Source of the DNA: Sphingomonas sp. SUN039 | Lineage (GTDB): Bacteria; Pseudomonadota; Alphaproteobacteria; Sphingomonadales; Sphingomonadaceae | Reading direction: 5' to 3' | NCBI RefSeq assembly: GCF_024758725.1 | Contig: NZ_CP096972.1 | Location: 1,408,001-1,472,000, forward strand | Length of the DNA: 64,000 nt | Made by a program: the position numbers and the translations under genes | Shown here: piece after piece, positions 54,129-64,000 of the stretch | Position numbering within the stretch: position 1 is the first letter of the stretch | Layout of the letters: each line of letters begins with the position of its first letter | Notes under the pieces: generated by a model | What the model was told of the DNA's origin: nothing | Databases searched by the model: none | The model's input: only the letters and a program-made list of their open reading frames with translations

Positions 54129-55781
54129 ATGTTACGCGACCCTTCCGCCAAATACCGCCCCTTCCCGCCCATCGATTTGCCCGACCGGCAATGGCCGTCG
54201 CGGACGATCACTTGCGCCCCGCGCTGGCTGTCGACCGATATGCGCGACGGAAATCAGGCGCTGATCGACCCGATGGACAGCGAGAAGAAGCAGCGGTTTT
54301 TCGACCTGCTCTGCCGCATCGGCATCAAGGAAATCGAAGTCGGTTTCCCAAGCGCGGGTACGACCGAATTCGACTTCATCTCGGGGCTGGTGAAGAACGG
54401 CCGCATCCCGGACGACGTCACCGTGCAGGTGCTGACACAAGCGCGGCGCGACCTGATCGAGACGACCTTTGCCAGCCTCGACGGCGCACCGCGCGCCATT
54501 GTTCATGTCTATAACGCGGTCAGTCCGGCGTGGCGCAAGATCGTGTTCGGGATGGACAAGGCGGCGATCAAGCAGATTGCCGTCGACGCCGCGATGATGC
54601 TGCGCGACGAGGCCGTCAAGCGTCCCGAGACCGACTGGCATTTCGAATATTCGCCCGAGACGTTTTCGACCGCCGAGATCGAGTTTTCGACCGAAGTCTG
54701 CGCGGCGGTGATGGACGTGCTGCAACCGACGGCGGACAGACCGATTATCTTCAACCTGCCCGCGACAGTCGAATGCGCGACGCCCAATATTTATGCCGAC
54801 CAGATCGAATGGTTCGGGCGCAACATCCCGAACCGCGAGGCGGTGGTGATCTCGCTTCATACGCACAACGATCGCGGCACCGGCGTGGCGGCGACCGAGC
54901 TGGGCCTGCTGGCGGGCGCGGACCGGGTCGAGGGCTGTCTGCTCGGCAATGGCGAGCGCACCGGCAACGTCGACCTCGTGACGGTCGCGCTCAACATGTA
55001 CACGCAGGGGATCGATCCCGGCCTCGATTTCAGCGATATCGACAGCGTCATCAAGACGGTCGAGTACTGCACCAACATCGCGACGCACCCGCGTTCGCCC
55101 TATGCGGGCGACCTCGTCTTCACTGCGTTCAGCGGGTCGCATCAGGACGCGATCAAAAAGGGGTTTGCGTCGCAGGAAGCGCGCAACGACGAGCTGTGGG
55201 AAGTTCCCTATCTTCCCATCGATCCCAAGGATCTGGGCCGCGATTACGAGGCCGTGATCCGCGTGAACTCGCAGTCGGGCAAGGGCGGCGTCGCCTGGGT
55301 GCTCGAACAGGACAAGGGGCTGAAACTGCCGAAGCGGATGCAGGCCGATTTCAGCCGCCACGTCCAGCGCCTTGCCGACGAAACCAGCCGCGAGCTGAAC
55401 GCCGCCGACATCTGGGGCGCGTTCGAGGGCGCGTATCTCAGTGGCGGACGCTTCGACCTTGGCGATTATGAGGAAACGCGCGCGGCGAACGGCGACCGCA
55501 TCTTTGCCGGCAAATTGGTGGTGGACGGGGTTGAACGCAGCGTCAGCGGACGCGGAAACGGTCTGATCTCCTCGGTCATCGCCGCCGTCGCCGACCAAGG
55601 CGTGGCATTGGACGTGATCGACTACACCGAACACACCCTCGGCCTCGGCAGCGACGCACAGGCGGCGGCCTATGTCGAGTGCCGGACAGCGAGCGGCAAG
55701 ACCGTCTGGGGTGTCGGCATCGACGCGGACGTGGCGACTGCGAGCGTGCGCGCGGTGCTGGGGGCGGCTAACGCTGACTAA
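54129..55781 (+). CDS. leuA: 2-isopropylmalate synthase
   Basis: The protein has 550 residues, the long form. Catalytic core: STDMRDGNQALIDPM with metal-binding Asp, IEVGFPSAGTTEFDF, LHTHNDRGTGVA with the HTH metal ligands, and GNGERTGNVDLVTVALNMYTQG; a C-terminal leucine-binding regulatory domain follows (ALDVIDYTEHTLG and AAAYVECRTASGKTVWGVGIDADV). It commits 2-oxoisovalerate to leucine. It is likely inhibited by leucine and, by the leader above, attenuated by it. It converges on vapC with a four-base overlap. Confidence 0.95.
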   Translation: MLRDPSAKYRPFPPIDLPDRQWPSRTITCAPRWLSTDMRDGNQALIDPMDSEKKQRFFDLLCRIGIKEIEVGFPSAGTTEFDFISGLVKNGRIPDDVTVQVLTQARRDLIETTFASLDGAPRAIVHVYNAVSPAWRKIVFGMDKAAIKQIAVDAAMMLRDEAVKRPETDWHFEYSPETFSTAEIEFSTEVCAAVMDVLQPTADRPIIFNLPATVECATPNIYADQIEWFGRNIPNREAVVISLHTHNDRGTGVAATELGLLAGADRVEGCLLGNGERTGNVDLVTVALNMYTQGIDPGLDFSDIDSVIKTVEYCTNIATHPRSPYAGDLVFTAFSGSHQDAIKKGFASQEARNDELWEVPYLPIDPKDLGRDYEAVIRVNSQSGKGGVAWVLEQDKGLKLPKRMQADFSRHVQRLADETSRELNAADIWGAFEGAYLSGGRFDLGDYEETRAANGDRIFAGKLVVDGVERSVSGRGNGLISSVIAAVADQGVALDVIDYTEHTLGLGSDAQAAAYVECRTASGKTVWGVGIDADVATASVRAVLGAANAD

Positions 55782-56143
55782 TTAAGTTCGGCCGCCACGC
55801 CGAAGCGCTCAGCCACGGCACGAAGGCGCTTGTCTCGAGTCCAAATCTTGCAGTCCGCCGTCACTCTGGCCGATGCGAGTTGGTGGAGATCGACGAAATT
55901 TAGCCCCGTCGAAAATAGGCTGTCCTGTTCGAGCATGTGGACGATCTCGCTCTGGCGAAGCGGCATAAGCCACGGAAGTGCGCGGAGCAAAGCCATTGTT
56001 TGCCGCCTGTCGTGCATGGAGCCAAGACAAACCTCGACGAAGCAGTAGGGATGCAGGACCAACCCATCTCGCGCGGCCTGTTCCATTTCACGCTTCGGCG
56101 ACCTGAAATGATCGACCCAAACCGATGTATCGACGAGGATCAA
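55778..56143 (-). CDS. vapC: VapC-type PIN-domain toxin
   Basis: The protein has 121 residues. PIN acidic residues: Asp5 in ILVDTSVWVDHF, Glu in CFVEVCLG, Asp in NFVDLHQLASA and Asp in WTRDKRLRAVA. PIN toxins are RNases that cut tRNA or rRNA. The start is a TTG (56143) that overlaps the vapB stop (CGTTGA), a four-base coupling that fits toxin-antitoxin pairs. The DNA looks less GC-rich than leuA. The converging leuA is a plausible source of transcriptional interference. Confidence 0.85.
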   Translation of the reverse strand: MILVDTSVWVDHFRSPKREMEQAARDGLVLHPYCFVEVCLGSMHDRRQTMALLRALPWLMPLRQSEIVHMLEQDSLFSTGLNFVDLHQLASARVTADCKIWTRDKRLRAVAERFGVAAELN

Positions 56144-56340
56144 CGATCCCAATCTTCGGGATTGTGGCCCGGGACGCTGAATTCGGGCATGGTTCCCCCG
56201 AGCGCAATCAGGCGTCGCGTCGCTTCGGTCGCAACCGCACTCTTCAGCGCACGACGCACCACCTCGGAACTTTCGTTGGCACCAAGATACTCCTTGGCAT
56301 TTTCCCAAAGCTCGTCATCAACCGTGATCGTAGTCCGCAT
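56140..56340 (-). CDS. vapB: VapB-type antitoxin
   Basis: The protein has 66 residues. The N-terminal RHH-like segment MRTTITVDDELWENAKEYLG resembles the VapB_antitoxin family, and SSEVVRRALKSAVATEATRRLIALGGTMPEF is the typical second helix and toxin-binding tail. GGAGG lies five bases before the ATG. It should neutralise the VapC toxin and repress the operon. The 38-base gap to the upstream secreted protein holds its promoter. Confidence 0.85.
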   Translation of the reverse strand: MRTTITVDDELWENAKEYLGANESSEVVRRALKSAVATEATRRLIALGGTMPEFSVPGHNPEDWDR

Positions 56341-56378
56341 GACAACCTCCGATCATCATAAATAACATCATTGATGCG

Positions 56379-56842
56379 CTATTTCAACACCGTCGCCATC
56401 TTGACCGACTTCTCCGGCGCGCCGGTAAGCTGGACGATGTAGCGGCCCGGGACGACGTCGAAGCTCACCGATTTGCGGAGGCCCGGACAGGTTTTGAGGT
56501 CGGTGTGGCCGGTCGATTTCAGTGTGCGGCCGTCGCGGATCAGATCGACATAGGTGGCGTTCGACAGGATCACGTCGAGCTTGCCCGCTTTTGCCACGTC
56601 GAGCGCGGCGAGGCCGGCGGTGCTGCCGGGTTTTGGCGGGCGCTCGCCCTTTACAGCGAGTTTGACGGCGTTTGCGGGGAGCAGGCCGATCTCGTTCGAG
56701 GTGCCGGTCGTCAGCGCGAATTTCATGTCGGGCGCGCGCGCCGCGAGGTGCCGGACGGGCTTGGCCCATCCGGCAGGCGAGGGACAGGTTTGCGCGAACG
56801 CCGGAGTCGCTACCAACAGCGCAAGTACAGCTATAGTCCGCA

Positions 56843-56843
<1 letters not shown>
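56379..56843 (-). CDS. Secreted protein of unknown function downstream of mutL
   Basis: The protein has 154 residues. A signal peptide (MRTIAVLALLVATPAFAQT) precedes a mature domain with two cysteines (TCPSPAGW, LKTCPGL), so a disulfide is likely. The rest (FALTTGTSNEIGLLPANAVKL, VDLIRDGRTLKSTGHTD, YIVQLTGAPEKSVKMATVL) reads as beta-strands. No family is recognised, but the layout resembles small periplasmic beta-sandwich proteins. Its ATG overlaps the mutL stop by one base (TGATG), with AGGA upstream within mutL. Confidence 0.6.
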
Positions 56844-59765
<2,922 letters not shown>

Positions 59766-59775
59766 GGCCTGCGCG

Positions 59776-60654
59776 ATGGTGCCGCCCACCAACCGGCGCG
59801 GCGGGTTTTCGCGACGCGCGCAATACGGCTTGTTCGCGAGCTATGTTATCGCAATTGCGGGGCTGTTCGTCGGGCTGCTGCTGGCGATCACCGCGCGCTT
59901 CGACCCGGCGGGGCATGCCGCGATCCAGGGCGTATTCGCCGACATCACCGCGCCGATTTCGGGTGCGGCGCGCAGTGCGGTTGGCGGCGTATCGGCGGGC
60001 GTCGACGGGGTGTCGGCCTATATCGAGGCGGGCTCGAAAAATAACGCGATGGAAGCGGAACTCCGTGCCAGCCGCACGAAATTGATCGAGGCACAAGCAC
60101 TGGCCCGCGAGAATGCCCGGCTGAAGCGGCTGGTAAGCTTGCATGAGTCCACGACCGACATCGTCGCGACCGCGCGCCTGATCGCTTCGACAGGGACAAG
60201 CACCCGCCGCTTTGCCACATTGTCGGCCGGATCGGTGCAGGGCGTTGCCACCGGACAGCCGGTGCGCTCGCCCGAAGGGCTGGTGGGGCGTGTCGTGATG
60301 GCGTCGCAGATCACCGCGCGGGTGCTGCTCATTACCGATGGCGGCAATGTAGTGCCGGTAAAGCGCGTCGGCGACGGCATGCCCGCGCTTGCCACCGGGC
60401 GCGGCGACGGGGCGCTCGACATCCGCGCGCTCGAGGCGGGATCGAATCCGTTCAAGGTCGGCGACGTGTTCGTGACCTCGGGCGCGGGCGGCGTCTATCC
60501 GCCCGATGTGCCGGTCGCGGTGGCGCGCGTATCGAACCGCGATCTCGCGATCGCGCGGCCCTTCGCCGATCCGAACCGGCTCGATTTCGCGATTGCCCTG
60601 CCCCCCTATGTCCCGCCGGTCGTGCAGACCCCGCCGGTCGAGGGAACCCCCTGA
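59776..60654 (+). CDS. mreC: Rod shape-determining protein MreC
   Basis: The protein has 292 residues. A short cytoplasmic part is followed by one membrane helix (LFASYVIAIAGLFVGLLLAI), a coiled coil (AMEAELRASRTKLIEAQALARENARLKRLV), and two beta domains with LIASTGTSTRRFATLSAGSVQGVATGQPV and VGRVVMASQITARVLLITDGGNVVPVKRV and GDVFVTSGAGGVYPPDVPVAVAR. A Pro-rich tail ends the protein. It is a periplasmic partner of the elongation machinery, ten bases after mreB. Confidence 0.92.
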   Translation: MVPPTNRRGGFSRRAQYGLFASYVIAIAGLFVGLLLAITARFDPAGHAAIQGVFADITAPISGAARSAVGGVSAGVDGVSAYIEAGSKNNAMEAELRASRTKLIEAQALARENARLKRLVSLHESTTDIVATARLIASTGTSTRRFATLSAGSVQGVATGQPVRSPEGLVGRVVMASQITARVLLITDGGNVVPVKRVGDGMPALATGRGDGALDIRALEAGSNPFKVGDVFVTSGAGGVYPPDVPVAVARVSNRDLAIARPFADPNRLDFAIALPPYVPPVVQTPPVEGTP

Positions 60655-60656
60655 CG

Positions 60657-61175
60657 ATGCTGCCGCTCAAGCGTCGCACCCAGTTCACGCCGCCGCCGAC
60701 GGCACTCGAAGCGCAACTCGTGCCGGTCATCTCAACCATGGCCGGGTCGCTTGCAGTTCTCGCGCCGACGATCGCCACCGAACCGCTGATGCCGCCGTTC
60801 GGGCTGATGGTCTTCCTCGGCTGGCGGCTGTTGCGCGGCAACATCTGGCCATTGTGGATGGGGTTGCCGCTGGGGCTGTGGGACGATCTGTTCAGCGGGC
60901 AGCCGATCGGCACCGCCATGTGCGGCTGGACCGCGATCATGCTGGTGCTCGACAATCTCGACCGGCGCACACCCTTTCGCGACCACCGGCAGGACTGGGT
61001 GCTCGCGGGGTTGTTGATGGGGGGATATCTGCTGTTCGCGCTAGTCATCGCGCGGATCACCGGGGGGAATACGTCGCCGCTGGCCATCGTGCCGCAAGTC
61101 CTGCTCTCCGCCCTGTTGTTTCCGCTGGTTGCACGGTTGTGCGCGGCGCTCGACCGCTGGCGGAGTCCGCGCTAG
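60657..61175 (+). CDS. mreD: Rod shape-determining protein MreD
   Basis: The protein has 172 residues with five or six hydrophobic segments, including VISTMAGSLAVLAPTIAT, PPFGLMVFLGWRLLRGNIWP, GLPLGLWDDLFSGQPIGTA and a C-terminal helix. The GLPLGLWDDLFSGQPIG stretch matches the conserved MreD core. It is an integral membrane part of the elongasome. It starts two bases after the mreC stop, so it is coupled. Confidence 0.85.
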   Translation: MLPLKRRTQFTPPPTALEAQLVPVISTMAGSLAVLAPTIATEPLMPPFGLMVFLGWRLLRGNIWPLWMGLPLGLWDDLFSGQPIGTAMCGWTAIMLVLDNLDRRTPFRDHRQDWVLAGLLMGGYLLFALVIARITGGNTSPLAIVPQVLLSALLFPLVARLCAALDRWRSPR

Positions 61176-61185
61176 AAGGGCGTCC

Positions 61186-63159
61186 ATGAAACTCGACCGC
61201 TTGCTCGGCAAGCGCAGCCTTTCCGAAGCGCAAGTGCAGATGAGCTTTACGCGGCGCGGGTTCGTGCTGGGGGCGGCGCAAGTCGGGCTGTGCGGCGTGC
61301 TCGCGGGCAGGATGGCGTGGATTTCGGTCGTCGAAAACGAGAAATACAAGCTGCTGGCGGAGAGCAACCGGGTTAATCTGTCGCTGATCCCGCCGCGCCG
61401 GGGCTGGATCATCGACCGCAACGGCAAGCCGCTGGCGCTCAACCGCACGATTTTTCGGGTCGATATCATTCCCGACCGCATGATCGACCGCGAGGCGACG
61501 CTCGACGAACTTCAGCAGATTCTCGGCTTCGATGCCGACGAGCGCCAGCGCATTTCGGACGACATCAAGGAAGGATCGGGGTTCCAGCCGGTGCAGGTTG
61601 CCGAGAATCTTAGCTGGGAACATTACGCCGCGTTGTCGGTGCGCGCGACCGAGCTGACGGGCGTCATTCCGGCGCAGGGCTTTGCGCGTTATTACCCGGA
61701 CGGTGCCGCTGTCGGTCATCTGCTCGGCTATGTCGGATCGGCAAGTGCCGCCGACTATGAAAAGACCAAGGATCAGCTGATGCTGACGCCGGGGTACAAG
61801 GTCGGCAAGGACGGCATCGAAAAGACTTTCGAACCCTTGCTGCGGGGCATTCCGGGAGCGCGTCGCAGCGAGGTGACCGCACGCGGCAAGCTGGTCCGCG
61901 ATCTCACGACGCGCGCCGATGTGCCGGGCAAGCCGCTGCAACTGACGATCGACAAGGGCCTTCAGGCCTATGCCGCGCGGCGGCTTGGCACCAATTCGGG
62001 CTCGGCGGTGGTGATCGACTGCCTGACCGGCGAAATGCTCGCGATGGTGTCGGTCCCGTCCTACGACCCCAATGCATTCTCCGATGGCATCGGGCGGCGC
62101 GAATATAAGGCGTTGGTCGACAACGACCATATCCCGCTGATGAACAAGACACTGCAGGGACTCTATCCGCCAGGCTCGACGGTCAAGCCGATGAACGGCC
62201 TCGCGCTGCTCGAGGCCGGAATCAGTCCGACCGACCGGATCAGCTGTTCGGGATCGCTGCGCGTCGGTTCGGGCATTTTCCACTGCCACAAGCGACGCGG
62301 GCACGGGCCGCTCGACCTCGAACAGGCGATCAAATACAGCTGCGATATCTATTTCTACGAGATGGTCCGCCGCCTTGGCTATGACCGCGTTGCGCCGATC
62401 GCGCGCATGGTCGGCCTTGGCGAAAAATATGAATTGCCGTTTTCGACGCAGCGTTACGGCACCGTCCCCGACAGCGTGTGGAAAGAACGCAAGTACAAGC
62501 AACCCTGGCTCGTTGCCGATTCGCTCAACGCGTCGATCGGGCAGGGATACGTGCTGGCCAACCCGCTGCAACTCGCGGTGATGGCAGCGCGGATTGCCTC
62601 GGGCAAAGCGCTCGTGCCGCACCTGCTCAAAGGACAGAATAAAGGAAACGCGGCTGCCTTGCCGGTTTCTGCCGAGCATCTCGCGCATATTCACAAGGCG
62701 ATGTGGGGTGTCGTCAACGGCGGCGGCACAGGGGGTGCCGCACGGCTGCAGATCCCCGGCATCTCGCTCGGGGCAAAAACGGGTACCGCGCAGGTCCGGC
62801 GCATCACCATGGCCGAGCGCGGAACAGGCGTGCTCGGCAATTCGTCGCTGCCCTTCAAACTGCGCGATCATGCGCTGTTCGTGTGCTTCGCGCCGGTCGA
62901 AGCGCCGCGCTATGCCGCTGCCATCGTGCTCGAACACGGCGGCCACACCGTCCGCAACCTCGACACACCGCTGACCGGCCGCGACATCATGACCTATTTG
63001 TTCGACCCCGATCTGGCGATGAAGAATCTGAACGATGTCGAGGCGAGCTGGGGCGGCGATATCGCGACGCGCATGGCAGCGGACGCCGCGACCGCAAACG
63101 CGCCGGAGCCTCTGCCGATGCCGGCAGACGCCAATGTCACCGGGGAGCTTCCCGATTGA
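61186..63159 (+). CDS. mrdA: Penicillin-binding protein 2
   Basis: The protein has 657 residues. An N-terminal anchor ([21 protein letters not shown]) precedes the dimerisation domain ([21 protein letters not shown]) and the transpeptidase: [17 protein letters not shown] with active Ser331 and Lys334, a second motif in [10 protein letters not shown], and [13 protein letters not shown] as the KTG box. It crosslinks side-wall peptidoglycan. ATG 61186 is ten bases past mreD. The C-terminal tail after the catalytic domain is short. Confidence 0.95.
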   Translation: MKLDRLLGKRSLSEAQVQMSFTRRGFVLGAAQVGLCGVLAGRMAWISVVENEKYKLLAESNRVNLSLIPPRRGWIIDRNGKPLALNRTIFRVDIIPDRMIDREATLDELQQILGFDADERQRISDDIKEGSGFQPVQVAENLSWEHYAALSVRATELTGVIPAQGFARYYPDGAAVGHLLGYVGSASAADYEKTKDQLMLTPGYKVGKDGIEKTFEPLLRGIPGARRSEVTARGKLVRDLTTRADVPGKPLQLTIDKGLQAYAARRLGTNSGSAVVIDCLTGEMLAMVSVPSYDPNAFSDGIGRREYKALVDNDHIPLMNKTLQGLYPPGSTVKPMNGLALLEAGISPTDRISCSGSLRVGSGIFHCHKRRGHGPLDLEQAIKYSCDIYFYEMVRRLGYDRVAPIARMVGLGEKYELPFSTQRYGTVPDSVWKERKYKQPWLVADSLNASIGQGYVLANPLQLAVMAARIASGKALVPHLLKGQNKGNAAALPVSAEHLAHIHKAMWGVVNGGGTGGAARLQIPGISLGAKTGTAQVRRITMAERGTGVLGNSSLPFKLRDHALFVCFAPVEAPRYAAAIVLEHGGHTVRNLDTPLTGRDIMTYLFDPDLAMKNLNDVEASWGGDIATRMAADAATANAPEPLPMPADANVTGELPD

Positions 63160-64000
63160 GCGCGCAACCCGGCATCGTTCCTGCCCCGCTGCGGTCGCTG
63201 CCGTGGCGCGTGCTGTTGCTGATCCTCGCGATCACCGGCTTCGGGCTGGTCGTGCTTTATTCGGCGGCGGCGGGGCATGTCCGGCCCTGGGCATTCAGCA
63301 ACGGCACCAAGTTCGCTGCGTATCTTGTCATGGCGCTGGTGATGTCGCGCATGCGCGTCGATTTCTGGAAAGACATTGCCTGGCCGGGCTATGTCATCAT
63401 CCTCGGGCTGCTGGTCGTCGTCGAGCTGTTCGGCTTCGTCGGCGGGGGCAGCCAGCGCTGGCTCGACCTCGGGTTTATCAGGTTGCAACCCTCCGAATTG
63501 ATGAAGCTGATGATCGTGCTGGCGCTCGCCAAATTCTACGACCAGCTGCCCGCAGGCGAGATCAGGGGGTGGAACGCGCTGTGGCCGTCGGGCGTCGCGA
63601 TTGTCGTGCCCTTCGCGCTGGTCCTGCTCCAGCCCGACCTCGGCACCGGCCTGATGATCGCGCTGGGCGGCGTCGTCATCGTGTTTCTCGCAGGCGTCCC
63701 GATAAGGCTGTTCGTCGGCGCGGGTGCCGCCCTCGCCGCTGCCCTTCCGGTCGTCTGGATCGGCATGCACGACTACCAGCGCAACCGGGTGCTGATCTTC
63801 CTCAATCCGGAAAGCGACCCGCTCGGCACCGGCTATCACATCACCCAGTCGAAGATCGCAATCGGATCGGGCGGCATTTTCGGCAAAGGGTTCCTGCAAG
63901 GATCGCAATCGCACCTCAGCTATTTGCCCGAACCGCAAACCGATTTCGTCTTCGCCACCATGGCGGAGGAATGGGGCTTGCTCGGCGGGCTGTTCATCAT
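63156..64000 (+). CDS. rodA: Rod shape-determining glycosyltransferase RodA, 5' part
   Basis: Only the first 281 codons are in the window; the gene runs off the right edge. It starts at a TTG (63156) overlapping the mrdA stop (TTGA), so it is coupled. The translation ([21 protein letters not shown] as codons) shows SEDS membrane helices: [85 protein letters not shown], and [15 protein letters not shown]; the QPSE and DLGTG motifs are intact. It polymerises glycan with PBP2. Confidence 0.93.
   Translation, partial: MSAQPGIVPAPLRSLPWRVLLLILAITGFGLVVLYSAAAGHVRPWAFSNGTKFAAYLVMALVMSRMRVDFWKDIAWPGYVIILGLLVVVELFGFVGGGSQRWLDLGFIRLQPSELMKLMIVLALAKFYDQLPAGEIRGWNALWPSGVAIVVPFALVLLQPDLGTGLMIALGGVVIVFLAGVPIRLFVGAGAALAAALPVVWIGMHDYQRNRVLIFLNPESDPLGTGYHITQSKIAIGSGGIFGKGFLQGSQSHLSYLPEPQTDFVFATMAEEWGLLGGLFI

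Noticed and set aside
54132-55634. 500-codon open frame on the minus strand opposite leuA
   Set aside because: Shadow of leuA; no recognisable family.
61057-62946. 629-codon open frame on the minus strand opposite mrdA
   Set aside because: Antisense shadow of PBP2; no domain and no plausible start context.

Overview
The window is GC-rich, gene-dense DNA from an alphaproteobacterium, most likely of the order Sphingomonadales. The grounds are the ChpT-type histidine phosphotransferase beside cheA, RpoH, a UPF0262 gene, the mutL/mreBCD-mrdA-rodA block, a TTG-started ornithine decarboxylase next to a deoxyhypusine-synthase homologue, and several families of short palindromic doublets of the kind scattered through sphingomonad genomes. 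I did no database search; every family name rests on motifs read by eye. The region reads as core chromosome. I see no prophage, insertion sequence, CRISPR array, tRNA or rRNA, and no gap above 200 bases without a gene or a describable element. Coding density is very high and many neighbours overlap by four bases (ATGA, GTGA or TTGA), so long translationally coupled operons are the rule.

Layout. 1-3.6 kb: cheY (partial), cheW, cheA and chpT on the minus strand. 3.6-5.5 kb: an unusual JAMM peptidase/DUF5071-like fusion gene, divergent from rluD. 5.5-10.1 kb: rpoH, a beta-barrel-like protein, mtgA, then ybaB-dnaX and the SRP RNA with a well-formed promoter. 10.1-13.9 kb: an ISC-type ferredoxin with two tandem cysteine desulfurases, an alpha/beta hydrolase and a winged-helix-like protein. 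13.9-20.9 kb: dnaB, UPF0262-cdd-dcd, a small secreted TPR protein, a saccharopine-dehydrogenase-like reductase and rnr. 20.9-23.6 kb: glpD (lacking its usual C-terminal domain) and glpK. 23.6-28.2 kb: threonine dehydratase with a tiny membrane protein, then a polyamine pair (ornithine decarboxylase, DHS-like enzyme) and two MAPEG genes. 28.2-37.4 kb: a long minus-strand run with an RNA methyltransferase, NAD(P)HX repair enzyme, ilvD, N-formylglutamate amidohydrolase, ispE, a TPR protein and ETF-QO. 37.5-43.2 kb: a degenerate uracil-DNA-glycosylase-like gene coupled to a lytic transglycosylase, moaB, DUF1294, and pyrB with an inactive dihydroorotase. 43.2-47.5 kb: a ParA/ribbon-helix-helix pair flanked by two SPOR proteins, then a Gre factor. 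47.5-49.9 kb: DUF1993, serB and miaA. 50-55.8 kb: branched-chain amino acid genes ilvI-ilvH-ilvC-leuA. 55.8-58.6 kb: vapBC, a secreted protein and mutL. 58.7-64 kb: mreB-mreC-mreD-mrdA-rodA (rodA runs off the end).

Most genes are housekeeping. The parts worth a second look are a leucine-codon leader peptide and alternative hairpins before leuA (attenuation); two unrecognised small proteins embedded by start/stop overlap in the ilv operon; the JAMM-DUF5071 fusion; palindromic doublets absorbed in frame into mutL and serB; a GlpD that ends before its C-terminal domain; a UDG-like protein without its usual cysteines coupled to a murein transglycosylase; and the ParA/RHH/SPOR cluster. I did not find anything I would call a wholly new multi-gene defence or mobile system.
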